The notes beneath the pieces are model-generated. The model searched no databases. It was given only the letters and a program-made list of their open reading frames with translations, and was not told where the DNA came from. Positions 54,560-64,000 of a DNA stretch of 64,000 nucleotides are shown here, piece by piece. The first letter of the stretch is position 1; every line of letters begins with the position of its first letter. The DNA is from Isosphaeraceae bacterium. GTDB lineage: Bacteria > Planctomycetota > Planctomycetia > Isosphaerales > Isosphaeraceae. Both the position numbers and the translations under genes were made by a program. The stretch covers positions 3,483,641-3,547,640 of the forward strand of contig BPJS01000001.1 of assembly GCA_026004735.1 (NCBI GenBank), read 5' to 3'.

Positions 54560-54928
54560 TCAACCCTGCCTGACCGACGACGCCGAGCCGCGCCCCGACC
54601 GCCGCCCGCTCGCCGTACCCCAGCCCCGCTTCCACTCCCGCTGACGTTCCAGCAAACGCAAGGTCCGATCGAGGGCCCGAGTGACCGCCTCGGGCCAGCT
54701 CCAGTCGGATTCCTCCACCGTGAGCGACGGCTGCCCGACCCACTCGACGACAATTCGGCAGGAATGATCCGTGGGATCCACCCCGACCGCCCGAGCCGCC
54801 TCGGTGCGCCGATCCAATCCCACCCGCACCTGCCGCGGCCCAAATCGACTCAAGCCCAGCCGAACCCGAAATTCCAACGAATCCCGCTCCGCCTCGCTCA
54901 GCCCTCCCCCACGAATGATCACACGCAT
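54560..54928 (-). CDS. HPF/RaiA-like ribosome-associated protein
   Basis: A 122-residue protein with the length and shape of short ribosome-hibernation factors: MRVIIRGGGLSEAERDSLEFRVRLGLSRFG at the start and WPEAVTRALDRTLRLLERQREW at the helix that closes the domain. The last 20 residues are basic. ATG at 54928 is chosen because the fold starts there. It is divergent from the NhaR-like gene. The similarity is visible but modest. Confidence 0.65.
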   Translation of the reverse strand: MRVIIRGGGLSEAERDSLEFRVRLGLSRFGPRQVRVGLDRRTEAARAVGVDPTDHSCRIVVEWVGQPSLTVEESDWSWPEAVTRALDRTLRLLERQREWKRGWGTASGRRSGRGSASSVRQG

Positions 54929-55057
54929 GCAATCGATCCCCATTCTATCTCCAATGTTTTGTCGATAGGCCCACCCCCTTGTACGACTAAAGCTGCCCCC
55001 AGACAAATAGATTATACGCCACGCCCGATTCGTTTTTTTCGATGGAGACGGGATCCT

Positions 55058-55960
55058 GTGGACTGGCTCAACTACCACCATTTGCTTTACTTCTGGACGG
55101 TGGCTCGGGAGGGGAGCATTACGAAGGCTTGCGAGCGGCTTCATCTGGCCCAGCCGACGATCAGCGCTCAGATCCGATCGTTGGAGAAGTCGCTGGGCGA
55201 GCCATTGTTCGAGCGTCAGGGTCGCCGCTTGGTTTTGACCGAGGTGGGGCGGTTGGTCTACCGCTATGCCGACGAGATATTCACGCTGGGCCGCGAACTC
55301 CGGGATACGATCAAGGGGCGGCCGAGCGGAGGGCGTCCGCTCCGCCTCCGCGTGGGTGTGGCCGATGCGTTGCCCAAGCAGGTGGTCTACCGGCTCCTGG
55401 AACCGGCGCTTCGGCTCGATCAATCGCTTCAGATCATCTGTTACGAGGGCAAGCCCGAACCGCTCGTGGCTGAGCTGGCCCTTCATGCGCTGGATATTGT
55501 TCTTTCCGATACGCCGCTGGGTCCTGGGGCCAAAGTGCGGGCCTTCAGCCACCAACTCGGCGAATGCGGGATCACGATCATGGGGACGCCGAAGCTGATC
55601 GCTCAGCTCTCGGGGCCGTTTCCCGACTGCCTCCACGACGCTCCGATGCTGCTGCCGACCGACAACACCACGCTGCGGCATTCGCTCGAACCCTGGTTTG
55701 ATTCGCTGGGCATCCGCCCTCGCGTGGTCGCCGAGTTCGAAGATACGGCGTTGCTTAAGGTGTTCGGTCAAGCGGGTCTGGGCCTGTTTGTGATTCCTTC
55801 GGTGATCGAGACCGAGGTCTGCCGCCAGTACGGCGTGGAGGTGGTCGGCCGGACCGAGGCCCTCCGCGAGCGGTTTTATGCGATCTCGATCGAGCGCAAG
55901 CTAAAACATCCGGCCGTCGTGGCGATCTCCGAAGCGGCGCGGCGGGAGCTGTTTGCCTGA
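55058..55960 (+). CDS. LysR-type regulator, NhaR-like
   Basis: A 300-residue regulator with GTG start and GGAG 10 nt upstream. The N-terminal WLNYHHLLYFWTVAREGSITKACERLHLAQPTISAQIRSLEK is the DNA-binding helix-turn-helix and closely matches NhaR, the activator of the sodium/proton antiporter nhaA in enterobacteria. The C-terminal 210 residues are the usual periplasmic-binding-like effector domain. No nhaA is near. The 129-bp gap before it is AT-richer, with TTATAC near 55011, and may hold its autoregulatory site. Confidence 0.9.
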   Translation: MDWLNYHHLLYFWTVAREGSITKACERLHLAQPTISAQIRSLEKSLGEPLFERQGRRLVLTEVGRLVYRYADEIFTLGRELRDTIKGRPSGGRPLRLRVGVADALPKQVVYRLLEPALRLDQSLQIICYEGKPEPLVAELALHALDIVLSDTPLGPGAKVRAFSHQLGECGITIMGTPKLIAQLSGPFPDCLHDAPMLLPTDNTTLRHSLEPWFDSLGIRPRVVAEFEDTALLKVFGQAGLGLFVIPSVIETEVCRQYGVEVVGRTEALRERFYAISIERKLKHPAVVAISEAARRELFA

Positions 55961-55979
55961 CCCGGGGGGCTAGCCTGGC

Positions 55980-57221
55980 CTACGACCGCCGGACTCGTGC
56001 CTCGCAGGCCGCCAGCACCGCTGCCAGACCGGCCAGTCCGGCACCAACCAGATAGACCCAGGCCGTCGCCCCCATGGCCTGGCCGAGGCCAACCCGTTCG
56101 CTCGCCGAACCGATGACCCAGGGCGCCAGGCTCGCTCCCAGCCAGCCCACGGTGTTCATGACGCCGGCCGCTGCTCCACGAACGGAAGGCGCGACACGAT
56201 CATATAAGGATGCAAAGATGTTGGCGTCGTACAGCCCCTTGCCCAGACCGATCCCGACCAGGGCGGCGGCGGCCAGGGGGAGCCAGTCCGTCCTCCCGAC
56301 GACGAAGACGCACGGAGCACCGAGCACCAGTCCGCCTGCCTGAACCCACATCCGACCCCCGGCGTACCGTCGTGCCAGTGCATCGGCGAGGCGTCCGCCC
56401 ACCAGCGCGCCCACGAGATTCGCCGTCGGCAGAAACAGCGACGCCACGGCCGCCGACCCCGTCAGATTCAGCCCGAATCGGCGGTGCACATGATCCGGCA
56501 TCCAGGATAAGAGCGCCATCGCCACAAAATTGGCGGCCGCGAACGCCGCCATCAAGGCCACGGCCGACGGCGTTCGGACCATGGCGACGAGGCCAGCCCG
56601 CCAACTCGCGTGGTGGTCGGACCCGGCCACGCCGGCCGGTTTCGGCTCCGCCAGCCGTCCTGGCAGCCAAGCGGCGTAGACCAGACCCGTGAGGCCCAGG
56701 ACCCAGAACGGCGCCCGCCAGCCGGCGTGCTGGCCCAGCCAGCCGGCCAGCAAACCGCCTAGCGCCGTTCCCGCGTAGACGCTGGTCTGATGGAGGCTCA
56801 TCGCCCGCGATCGCGTCCCCGGTCCGTGATACGCCGAGATCAACGACATCGATGCCGGAAAATAGAACGACTCGCCCAGTCCCTCCGCGGCGCGATAAAA
56901 CAGCAGCCCGAAGAATCCCTGGGCAGTGCCCGTCAGGACGCAAATCAGACTCCAGACGGCCAGTCCTCCCGCCACCAGCCAACGCCGCGAGAACCGGTCG
57001 ACTACCGCCCCCGCAAACGGCGACATGCCTGCGTAGACGACCATGAACGCCGAGCCGATCATCCCCTTGGCCTGGTCGTCCAGCCCGAACTCCGCCTGGA
57101 GTGCCGGAAAGACCGAGAAGATCGCTTGCCGGTCGGCGTAGTTGAAGAAGCCGCAGAACCAGAGCAACGCGACCAGCCGCCAGGCCGCGCGGTCCGGCTC
57201 CGATCCACCCAGACGGGTCAT
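55980..57221 (-). CDS. MFS transporter
   Basis: A 413-residue 12-TM major facilitator. The early LWFCGFFNYADRQAIFSVFPALQAEFGL is typical of the anion:cation symporter and related oligosaccharide branches; the TM4 motif GTAQGFFGLLFYRAAEGLGESFYFPASMSL supports this. ATG at 57221 overlaps the stop of the sialidase gene by 4 bp, so the transporter is co-translated after it. It may import products of the sialidase. Confidence 0.9.
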   Translation of the reverse strand: MTRLGGSEPDRAAWRLVALLWFCGFFNYADRQAIFSVFPALQAEFGLDDQAKGMIGSAFMVVYAGMSPFAGAVVDRFSRRWLVAGGLAVWSLICVLTGTAQGFFGLLFYRAAEGLGESFYFPASMSLISAYHGPGTRSRAMSLHQTSVYAGTALGGLLAGWLGQHAGWRAPFWVLGLTGLVYAAWLPGRLAEPKPAGVAGSDHHASWRAGLVAMVRTPSAVALMAAFAAANFVAMALLSWMPDHVHRRFGLNLTGSAAVASLFLPTANLVGALVGGRLADALARRYAGGRMWVQAGGLVLGAPCVFVVGRTDWLPLAAAALVGIGLGKGLYDANIFASLYDRVAPSVRGAAAGVMNTVGWLGASLAPWVIGSASERVGLGQAMGATAWVYLVGAGLAGLAAVLAACEARVRRS

Positions 57222-58405
57222 GGTTCCCCGGTCGCGGGGTCCCCCGCCTCGATCCACGCCTCCGTGAACGCGGCGTACTGGATGGTCGACCCGGCTTCCG
57301 TGCGGCGGGTGTAGGTCAGGTGGATCGTCCCATCTCTCCCCTGAATCAGCGACGGATAGTGGAAGGCGTCCTCGCCGGGTTGGCTCCGCTCGACGTGGCG
57401 ACGTCTGGTCCAGGTTCGGCCCTCGTCATCGGACAGCGCAAGCGCCAGCGAGTGCCGCCCCCGGACTGTGTCGTTGTACGCCAGACACCAGCGCCCGGAT
57501 GTCAGGCGGATCGCCTCAATGCCAGCGCCCGGATTGGGCAAGGCGGTCTCTTCGACCGGGCCCCACGATTGCCCCTGGTCGGTCGAGGTCGACTGCCGGA
57601 TCCGCAGCCGCGGGCCGTTCTCGCGCATCAGGGCCACGATCGTCCCATCCTCACGACGTACCAGACTGGGCTGGATGTTCCCGAAGCCGATCAGCGGGGT
57701 GCTAAAGCTCCAGGTCCGACCCGCGTCGTCACTGATCGCGATCAGCGAACACGAAAACGTATCCGAATAGAGCGGAAGCAGCCAACGTCCCCCGGGCAGG
57801 ACCAACGGATGCACCCGCGGCATCCACCCCAGCCGCTGATACAGTTCGTCTTTCGATCGCGTGCGAATCTCTTCGAAGTACGTCTCGGCGATTTTGAGCA
57901 CCGCTCCGTTCAAGCCCGCCAGCGCGACCTCCATCGCCTCGGCAAACCGCTGCGGGGTGACGTGAAACACGCCGCCGCTATCCCACGGCGGCGGGCCCTC
58001 CGTCCCAGGCCGGCTGGCCCGGAGATATTTCAGGAGCGCCCCTTCCCAGCGATGGTCCAGAATCGTCGGCCACCACATCCAGACCGCGCCATCGGGTGCG
58101 GCGAACAAGACCGGGTTGCAGTCGGGATAGCCTGGGGTGTCCGCCATCACAAACGGCTGCTCCCACGCTGTGCCGCGATCCCGCTTCCGCGAACCCATGA
58201 TCACCACATCGTCGGCCTGGCGCTCACCCGAGCCCCGGTACCAGGCCACCAGTAACGACCCGTCGGCCAGCTCCACCACGCACGAGGCGTGATTGTGCAG
58301 CGCCTCGGGCGTAAAGATCGCCTCGGTCGCAAACTCCGGCTCCTCGCCCACCGTCAAAACCGCCAAGACCAGCGCAACCGACAACATCGATCCGATTCCC
58401 CCCAT
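57218..58405 (-). CDS. exported sialidase-like (BNR repeat) glycoside hydrolase
   Basis: A 395-residue protein (ATG at 58405) with an N-terminal signal (MGGIGSMLSVALVLAVLTVG). At least three Asp-box turns are visible (AISDDAGRTWSF, STDQGQSWGP, LSDDEGRTWTR), indicating a six-bladed propeller. Many planctomycete members of this family are annotated as exo-alpha-sialidases without proven activity. The gene is followed by the MFS transporter with overlapping stop/start. Confidence 0.85.
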   Translation of the reverse strand: MGGIGSMLSVALVLAVLTVGEEPEFATEAIFTPEALHNHASCVVELADGSLLVAWYRGSGERQADDVVIMGSRKRDRGTAWEQPFVMADTPGYPDCNPVLFAAPDGAVWMWWPTILDHRWEGALLKYLRASRPGTEGPPPWDSGGVFHVTPQRFAEAMEVALAGLNGAVLKIAETYFEEIRTRSKDELYQRLGWMPRVHPLVLPGGRWLLPLYSDTFSCSLIAISDDAGRTWSFSTPLIGFGNIQPSLVRREDGTIVALMRENGPRLRIRQSTSTDQGQSWGPVEETALPNPGAGIEAIRLTSGRWCLAYNDTVRGRHSLALALSDDEGRTWTRRRHVERSQPGEDAFHYPSLIQGRDGTIHLTYTRRTEAGSTIQYAAFTEAWIEAGDPATGEP

Positions 58406-58814
58406 GCGACCAGCCGGAACCGGCCAACCCAGGCCACGCACCTGCGATCATACGCAACCGATTCCTCCGTTCTAGTGCCCGTGCCCCGCCCGGACCATTT
58501 CGCGCCGCTATTTTTACCCGATGGCGGCGCCTCAAAATTGCCGCGGAGCAGCGATCCTGGCCGCGATGCAGCCGCCGGAACCCACGTCGTGGCTTCGGGG
58601 ACGTTCCCGGTCCCCCCCGCTTGGCATGGTCAGCCCCCCGCTGGCGGCGGGGTGGTTCGCTCGAGCGCGCTCGGAACCGATCCGCCTGTCCGGGCGTGGC
58701 TGGGCCGCCGATTCGGAAACGGTCTGGAGCGAAGCCAAGATCGGGCGATCGCCCCGGTTCCCGCAGGTTTGCCGGCGCGGACTCACTCGGCTCGCCTCTT
58801 CGCGGAAGGCGTGC
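58406..58814. other. 409-bp gene-free stretch
   Basis: No credible coding sequence. An inverted repeat GCGCCGC/GCGGCGC (58502-58508 and 58524-58530) flanks a T-rich 15-nt loop and may be an RNA structure or site in the leader of the sialidase gene. Otherwise nothing is recognised. Confidence 0.45.
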
Positions 58815-61523
58815 TCACGGTCGGCGGTCGGCTTGGACGCGGCGCCGTGCGTCGGTCGCCGCCGGGGTCCGCCGCCCGTTGACCGTGCCGGCTTCGACGC
58901 GGTAGCGCGTCGCGCCGTGAACCTGTACGTGCAGCTCTCCGGGATCCCGCGAACGCCGATCGCCGATCGTCCATCCCGGGTCTGAGGTCAGGTCATCCAG
59001 TGTTCCCGTCCAATACACGCGGCCCACGTTCGACTTGACCGGCTCTCCGTGTTCGACCGCCAGCCAGGACGGCTGAGCGCACGCCTCCGCGCGATTCTCA
59101 CGGATCTCGATCCCGAGGATCGGCGCGTGGGACCAGCCCCAAAAAACCGGCTGCTCGGTCGGAAACGCTGTGATCTTGAACGCCTGCGCACAACGACGGA
59201 CCCGATTGCCACGGACCAGCGTACCGTAGTGATGGCCGACCAGGACAAACCCGGTCGCCCGGGATTGCTCCCCGCCGTCGATTTCGTTCTGCTCGAATCG
59301 GCAATTGACAAACCCCCCTGCCCCCAGCGACACCGCCGGCAACTCAGCCGCGTCGGCCGTGGGCAACGGCTCGTCCAGCAGGTAGCTGAATCGGTCAATC
59401 CGTTGCACCACCCGCCGATACGTACCGGCATGGCGCCCGGCCACCACCGCCAGCACATCCCCCGGCTCGCCTGGGTCGCCCTGCGGTTCGGGGATGACAA
59501 TCACCGACCCGCCCCCGGCAACCGCCACCGGCCGACCTTCGAACCGGAGCCGGTACGCCTCGGTCAGAATGATCTCGGGCGCGTTTTCGTCGACCCGATC
59601 GCCGGCCCGTGGTCCGACGTCGCGAACGGTATTCTCACGCACCTCCACGTTTGAGGCCCGCTGCGTCAGAACCAGAAACCGCCAAACCTTGCCCGACGGT
59701 CCAACGGCCCTGGCCCGGTTTCGCGCGATGGTCAGATCATGAACATACTTTGCGGAAATGATCGCATAGGCAAATGTTTGGGGCGGCGTTCCCAGGTGTT
59801 CGTTGTCGACCACCTGCCAGGGACCTCCCGTCAGTTCGATCGAGCCTCCGCGAATCCGGCAGCCCCGGACCTCGCCCGAAGCCGCCGTCATCAACCGCAT
59901 GGCGTGCGGCGCCAGTTCCCAGTCCGACGCAGCGGGCGGCGACTCGATCTCCAGGCGAATCAGGCCGATGCCGGCCCGGATGTTCCCCCAGTGTCGGGGG
60001 GCCTGGTCGGCGGGCGTTCCAATGATCGCGGGCCCGTGCGGCACGTTCCAGTCCCACCGAACCGGTCCGGCGAACCGGATCGCGACTCCCTCCAATCGGG
60101 TGTTTCCCGCCTCGATCTGGATTGCCTCGGTCCAGGCAGGTGCGGCCTGGTCCTGGTGAAATTCGAGGATGGCGCCCGGCTGGCCGACGATCGCGATCGG
60201 CTGCTCGAGCACCAGCGGCCGATCGAGCCGGTAGATTCCGGGATTGAGCCGGAGAGTGCCGCCGTGGCGGACCAGCTCGCTCAGATCGTCGCCGGGAGCG
60301 GCGGTCGCCTGATTCGCTCCCGGACGCGGTGCGCGTTGGGCCGGGTCGCAGGCTGGGCCGTCCAGCTCGGCCACCGAGTGGCTGCCATCGGCGTGGATCA
60401 ATCGCAAGGAGAGCGGCGACGACTCCTCATTGCGAATCGGGGCGAAGCCGAGCACGGCCGATCGGCCATCGCCGGAGCTTTGCCAGTCAAGCGGCCGGAG
60501 GTCGCTTCCCCCGTCGCGCAGGTCGTCCGCACGCGACGACCAGCCCCAGACGGCCCCGACCCGATTGGCGAGCACCGCCGCCGTGACTGGCCGGGTGATC
60601 CCGGAGACGGCCAGCCGGACCAGGCCGGGCTGCGGCCCTTCCGGGCCGTCTTGGCCCAGGCTGCGTGTGGTCAGCCGGATCGGATCGACCCGCGGCACCT
60701 TGGGCTTCGACGCCGCGAGCCTCGGATCGAATGGGCCGACCCGAACGCGAGCGGTGTCGTGGGTCTTGTTGCCGTAGAGGACGCGCAGATCGATCGCTGC
60801 CCCGGGCTCTAATCCGATCGGTGCCAGGAAGACCCAGGCCTTGGACCGGTTGTTGGCGTCTCGGACTAATTCCGCGGATGCGACGGCCCACGGATTGGTT
60901 CCCACCGCCCACCGGTTTGTTCCGGAGATCATCTCGATGGCCTGGATCTCTTCGCCGGACGTCAGATTGTCCAGTTCCAGGATCAGATCCGCCCAGCCGT
61001 CGGGACCGACCGCCGCGGTGGGGCCGACGCGGTCGCGGCCATCCTGGCCCAGCCACCGGGCCGCCAGTTTCGCTCCCGGCATCCGGCGGGTTGGGTCGGC
61101 GGCCCCCCCCTGCACATAAAGAACGGCTGAGCGGCCGTCCTTGAGCGTCAGCGTGATCTCGAACGAGCGGCCCGTCTCGACCCGGGTCGGCTCGATGTAG
61201 AGGTTGGCGCGGGTGCTGCCAGGCTGACGTTCGAGATGTGCCCGGTAGCTTGACCCGGCGTTGTACTGCCACTCGTCGCCCCCATGTCCGCGGACCAGGA
61301 TCGACCCGATCTCTTCACCGGCCGGCAGGCCGACTAGCTCGATCCGCACGTCCTGGATGCCGCTCGGCTTCGCTTCGGACGACGGCCCGACGTAGTCGTG
61401 ACCATCCTGACCGATCCAGCGGCCTGCGAGCCGTTCTCCGCCACGACTCCGCTGGGACGCCGGATCCACCGGCCCGGTCCAGGCCTCGACTCCGATCGTC
61501 AGCATCAGCACCATAGCGAGCAT
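58815..61523 (-). CDS. large secreted protein: three GQDG units and a parallel beta-helix
   Basis: A 902-residue exported protein with a signal peptide (MLAMVLMLTIGVEAW). Three tandem units of about 120 residues begin RWIGQDGHDYVG (36-), RWLGQDGRDRVG (156-) and RSLGQDGPEGPQ (287-), each ending in a beta-rich part. A right-handed beta-helix of the pectate-lyase type follows (about 420-850; GGTLRLNPGIYRLDRPLVLEQPIAIVG and many N-x-x-R turns). It may bind or cut an extracellular polysaccharide; no catalytic residues can be assigned. The GQDG unit is not a family I recognise. Confidence 0.72.
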   Translation of the reverse strand: MLAMVLMLTIGVEAWTGPVDPASQRSRGGERLAGRWIGQDGHDYVGPSSEAKPSGIQDVRIELVGLPAGEEIGSILVRGHGGDEWQYNAGSSYRAHLERQPGSTRANLYIEPTRVETGRSFEITLTLKDGRSAVLYVQGGAADPTRRMPGAKLAARWLGQDGRDRVGPTAAVGPDGWADLILELDNLTSGEEIQAIEMISGTNRWAVGTNPWAVASAELVRDANNRSKAWVFLAPIGLEPGAAIDLRVLYGNKTHDTARVRVGPFDPRLAASKPKVPRVDPIRLTTRSLGQDGPEGPQPGLVRLAVSGITRPVTAAVLANRVGAVWGWSSRADDLRDGGSDLRPLDWQSSGDGRSAVLGFAPIRNEESSPLSLRLIHADGSHSVAELDGPACDPAQRAPRPGANQATAAPGDDLSELVRHGGTLRLNPGIYRLDRPLVLEQPIAIVGQPGAILEFHQDQAAPAWTEAIQIEAGNTRLEGVAIRFAGPVRWDWNVPHGPAIIGTPADQAPRHWGNIRAGIGLIRLEIESPPAASDWELAPHAMRLMTAASGEVRGCRIRGGSIELTGGPWQVVDNEHLGTPPQTFAYAIISAKYVHDLTIARNRARAVGPSGKVWRFLVLTQRASNVEVRENTVRDVGPRAGDRVDENAPEIILTEAYRLRFEGRPVAVAGGGSVIVIPEPQGDPGEPGDVLAVVAGRHAGTYRRVVQRIDRFSYLLDEPLPTADAAELPAVSLGAGGFVNCRFEQNEIDGGEQSRATGFVLVGHHYGTLVRGNRVRRCAQAFKITAFPTEQPVFWGWSHAPILGIEIRENRAEACAQPSWLAVEHGEPVKSNVGRVYWTGTLDDLTSDPGWTIGDRRSRDPGELHVQVHGATRYRVEAGTVNGRRTPAATDARRRVQADRRP

Positions 61524-61646
61524 CGGCAGTCATCCTCTCTGCGGGCCTCCGCGCTTCGATCCGAGATTGGAGACGATTCCGGTCGGCGAAACGCCGTTGA
61601 TCGGACAGCCTGGCCACGATCCACCCGTTGAACCTACCGGAATGGC

Positions 61647-62102
61647 TTAGAAGCGGAATGATCCGGGACCGATGAAGACGACAATCGCCACCAAAACCCA
61701 GAGGATCAGCAGGAGCTGAAGTCCAGGCGTCGGCCCGCGCCAGCGCCGGGCTTGTCCGCTCAGGCGGCGCTCGGCGACGGCGGGGCAAAGGTGCGAGCGC
61801 CAGCGGGTCAATCGCCCGCTTCCACCGCAGTCGAGGCAATGGTAGCGCAACCCCCGCAAGCCGAGCACGAAGCCGATCATGAGAACGGCAACTCCCAGGG
61901 CGAACTTGCTCCCGCCTGCCCAGGGCAGCCGCCCGATCAGTCGTAGGGACCAGAGGGTCAGCAGCACGACGGCGATAGCCAGGAACGGATTGGCGACCAG
62001 TCGCAGATAGGATTCCTCCGCGCCGGTCGCGTTGGGTGCGGATCGCGGCACCGGGTCGAAATCCGGGTCGCGAGCCCTCGGTGTGGTTGGTATTTGGCTC
62101 AC
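61647..62102 (-). CDS. small membrane protein
   Basis: About 151 residues from GTG at 62102 (ATG at 62156 would overlap the upstream gene). Three hydrophobic segments are clear (LRLVANPFLAIAVVLLTLWSL, KFALGVAVLMIGFVLGL, LQLLLILWVLVAIVVFIGPG) with a C-x-x-C pair between (HCLDCGGSG) that could bind zinc or form a disulfide. Unknown family. Confidence 0.6.
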   Translation of the reverse strand: MSQIPTTPRARDPDFDPVPRSAPNATGAEESYLRLVANPFLAIAVVLLTLWSLRLIGRLPWAGGSKFALGVAVLMIGFVLGLRGLRYHCLDCGGSGRLTRWRSHLCPAVAERRLSGQARRWRGPTPGLQLLLILWVLVAIVVFIGPGSFRF

Positions 62103-62143
62103 AGGCTGATCCTGACCCGGCCAGCGTTTGCCGGCAAGGGATC

Positions 62144-63673
62144 TTACCGCCGCCAAATTCGGTAATCGGCCACCTCAGCCACCTGACGATACCCCAGGGC
62201 TTCCAATGGCTCGTCGAGGCCCGGCACCCGATCGGCAACGTGGCGCGGCGTCACCACCTCGCGGACCGGACCGTCGGTCAGCGCCGCGCGCAACCAGCGT
62301 TGCCGCGGCTCGGCTTCCCCGATCTGCTCGAAGGCCCCGTAGAGCCAATCGTCGTGGATCAGATCCGGCCGTCCATACAGCCGGTTCCATTCCTGATGCG
62401 CCACAAAATAACGCGCCTCGGGCAGCACCGGGTTGCTCGCGATGAGCCGGGCCACGGTTCGATCCCGCGTTCGTAAGGACTCGGCCTGAATGGTCCAGCG
62501 TGCTCCGGAGCCTAAAAGCACGAGCGCACTGCCCAGGATCCCCAGGGAACCCCAGCGCCCCAGCCATCCGGCGGGGGGCGACTCCATCAGCCGGTCCAAG
62601 AGGCGGGCAACGAGCACTGACCCGAAGACCACCGCCTGCAACGCATAATTGGATGCTGCCCCGGCGTTGTAGAGGCAGAGCGGAACCAGCGCGGCAAGTT
62701 CGACGACCAGACAAAGCCCGTAAAACCGATCGGTCCGCAACCACGCGGCCCGGCCCACCATTAGAGCTCCCAGCAACCCCATCCCGATCAGACCAACTGC
62801 CCGCCGGGCTACGATGTCGAAGACCGACGCCACGTGAACCCATCCCGCATAGTTGATGTGACGAAACGGTCCGCCGGGGTACTCGAAGACTGTCCGGCCC
62901 ATCCGTCCTTCGGTCAGAAACGCTTCAACGGCGATCAGACCAACCACCGTCCCGACCCAGGCAGAGGCGGCCAGGGCGACCTCTCGCGCTGAGATCACGC
63001 CGCGGATCCAGGCGCGAGCGACGAGCAGCGTCAGAATCGACGCGACCGTCAGATGATGCTGCTTGAGCAGGAACGCCAGACCCGCCAACACTGCCGCGGC
63101 GACCAACGCCCTGCGGCGGTTCGCCCTCGGCTCCGATTCCTCGATGGCCCGCAGCCCCAGCCATGCCGCCCCGGTCTGCGCGGCCACTCCGAGCGAATCG
63201 GGTCGCACCATGACCATCAGATTGGCAAAGAGCGGCGAGCCTGCCAGCAATCCCACTGCCAGCCACCCCGCCCGAGCACACAAGCCGTCTCGACGCGCGA
63301 GCCTCCAGGTCAGCATCAAGAGCAGGGCCGACCCCAGCGCTGCCATTGCGCGGCCCGCTCCCAAGGCGCAGCCAAGTGGATCTAGACCGGCCGCGACCCA
63401 CGGCCAGGCGACCAGAGCGGTCAGCCGGTAATACAGGGGTGCGTGCATCAGCACGGACGGATGATCGGCTCCATAGGGTCCGTAGAACCGCCCGGGGCCT
63501 ACCCCTGGCTCAAAATGGCTGGCCACCGCCCGGGCCAGCACGGTCTCAAACGGCCCGACATCCTCGGCCCGAAACGCGAGCTCCAGGGCGTAGGCCAAAT
63601 GGATCGCTGCCGTGGTTGCGACCACCGCCGGCACCCAGCGCAGCGGCGTGCCTGCTCGCTGTAAGGTCCTCAT
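62144..63673 (-). CDS. GT-C-type polytopic membrane glycosyltransferase-like protein
   Basis: A 509-residue membrane protein (ATG at 63673) with about 12 helices. The first loop after TM1 contains [21 protein letters not shown] and [18 protein letters not shown], close to the acidic and HxPLYY motifs of ArnT/PMT-type enzymes that use lipid-linked sugars. A short soluble C-terminal part ends the protein. The substrate is unknown. It is divergent from argB. Confidence 0.75.
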   Translation of the reverse strand: MRTLQRAGTPLRWVPAVVATTAAIHLAYALELAFRAEDVGPFETVLARAVASHFEPGVGPGRFYGPYGADHPSVLMHAPLYYRLTALVAWPWVAAGLDPLGCALGAGRAMAALGSALLLMLTWRLARRDGLCARAGWLAVGLLAGSPLFANLMVMVRPDSLGVAAQTGAAWLGLRAIEESEPRANRRRALVAAAVLAGLAFLLKQHHLTVASILTLLVARAWIRGVISAREVALAASAWVGTVVGLIAVEAFLTEGRMGRTVFEYPGGPFRHINYAGWVHVASVFDIVARRAVGLIGMGLLGALMVGRAAWLRTDRFYGLCLVVELAALVPLCLYNAGAASNYALQAVVFGSVLVARLLDRLMESPPAGWLGRWGSLGILGSALVLLGSGARWTIQAESLRTRDRTVARLIASNPVLPEARYFVAHQEWNRLYGRPDLIHDDWLYGAFEQIGEAEPRQRWLRAALTDGPVREVVTPRHVADRVPGLDEPLEALGYRQVAEVADYRIWRR

Positions 63674-63832
63674 CACGGTTGCGGCCTCATGCCTCTTCTG
63701 CGGGCTGCCCAATCCGTGGGGTCATTTCCCGGACTTTACAGCCGTTGGCTCGATCCGCACAATGTCATTTTTACGCTCGGCTACGGGTGGTCATCGGTCG
63801 GACCGGATCCAGGCTTCCGGAGTGAGGTCGGG

Positions 63833-64000
63833 TTGGAAGAAGCGATTCGCAAGGCGGATGTCCTGATCGAGGCGTTAGGCTACATTCGCAAATTCGCCGG
63901 CCGATTCACAGTGATCAAGCTGGGCGGTTCGGTGATGGAGCATCCCGACGCCCTTCGTGCGCTCTTGGTCGATGTCGTCTTCATGCAGACGGTCGGCCTG
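63833..64000 (+). CDS. argB: N-acetylglutamate kinase, N-terminal part (3' truncated by window edge)
   Basis: The first 56 residues are visible: an N-terminal helix [22 protein letters not shown] and the phosphate loop [19 protein letters not shown], as in ArgB, the second enzyme of arginine synthesis. A TTG at 63833 with GGAGTGAGG shortly upstream is the most family-like start. The frame also stays open to a GTG near 63717, but that would add a non-conserved extension. Confidence 0.8.
   Translation, partial: MEEAIRKADVLIEALGYIRKFAGRFTVIKLGGSVMEHPDALRALLVDVVFMQTVGL

Noticed and set aside
58532..58786. Minus-strand 84-residue frame in the gap before the sialidase gene
   Set aside because: Arg/Pro-rich composition, no ribosome-binding site, and no recognisable domain.
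1..64000. CRISPR arrays, insertion sequences, prophage or integration sites
   Set aside because: No regularly spaced repeats, transposase, integrase or phage genes, and no tRNA to serve as an attachment site, were seen.

Overview
The window is GC-rich, densely coded chromosomal DNA with many 4-17 bp gene overlaps. It holds no rRNA, tRNA, IS element or CRISPR array that I can recognise. The gene content fits a Planctomycetota bacterium, probably Isosphaeraceae or a relative: an archaeal-type methanofuran/H4MPT-associated gene set, split glycine decarboxylase, sialidase and beta-helix secreted proteins, HTTM and YfhO membrane proteins, and long PAS/GAF/receiver signalling proteins. This assignment is inferred from families only; there is no marker rRNA.

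Layout. 0-4.7 kb: the 3' end of a SulP transporter, a YfhO-type membrane protein and, on the other strand, an HTTM protein with a small partner. 4.9-12 kb: a secreted protein with FGAVN repeats, dxr-rseP, a degenerate M24 peptidase-like protein, a site-2 protease and a small ORF. 12-15.4 kb: four genes resembling methanofuran-type cofactor biosynthesis (ATP-grasp, MfnF-like, MfnE-like and a divergent HisA-like protein). 15.4-20.2 kb: histidine phosphatase, lipoprotein, a YrdC/YwlE-like fusion and a CNNM/CorC-type protein. 20.4-22.7 kb: gcvT-gcvH and an isochorismatase-like hydrolase. 22.9-25.1 kb: an octaheme cytochrome of the hydroxylamine oxidoreductase family with a membrane partner. 25.2-31.3 kb: PAS-GAF-receiver protein, metallophosphoesterase, SPFH protein and a coiled-coil membrane protein. 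31.5-38.6 kb: an MFS transporter, a GT-C-like membrane protein and a four-gene two-component cluster. 38.7-42.9 kb: panC-panD-lgt converging on an FHA-MoxR pair. 43.2-48.5 kb: gcvPA-gcvPB-lplA and a divergent aminotransferase. 48.5-55 kb: a complete type I secretion set (ABC, membrane-fusion protein, TolC-like) and an HPF-like protein. 55-63.7 kb: an NhaR-like regulator, MFS plus sialidase, a large secreted protein with three GQDG units and a beta-helix, and membrane proteins. The right edge holds the start of argB.

How the parts connect. The methanofuran-like cluster, the glycine cleavage genes (T, H, PA, PB and a lipoate ligase; no L protein here) and the serine/alanine-glyoxylate-type aminotransferase together point to active one-carbon and glycine/glyoxylate metabolism. 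The most noteworthy items are the cofactor cluster with its palindrome shared by two start codons, the Sua5/YrdC-arginine-phosphatase-like fusion, the octaheme HAO-like protein with a membrane partner, the metal-ligand-poor M24 protein, and the triple GQDG-repeat secreted protein.
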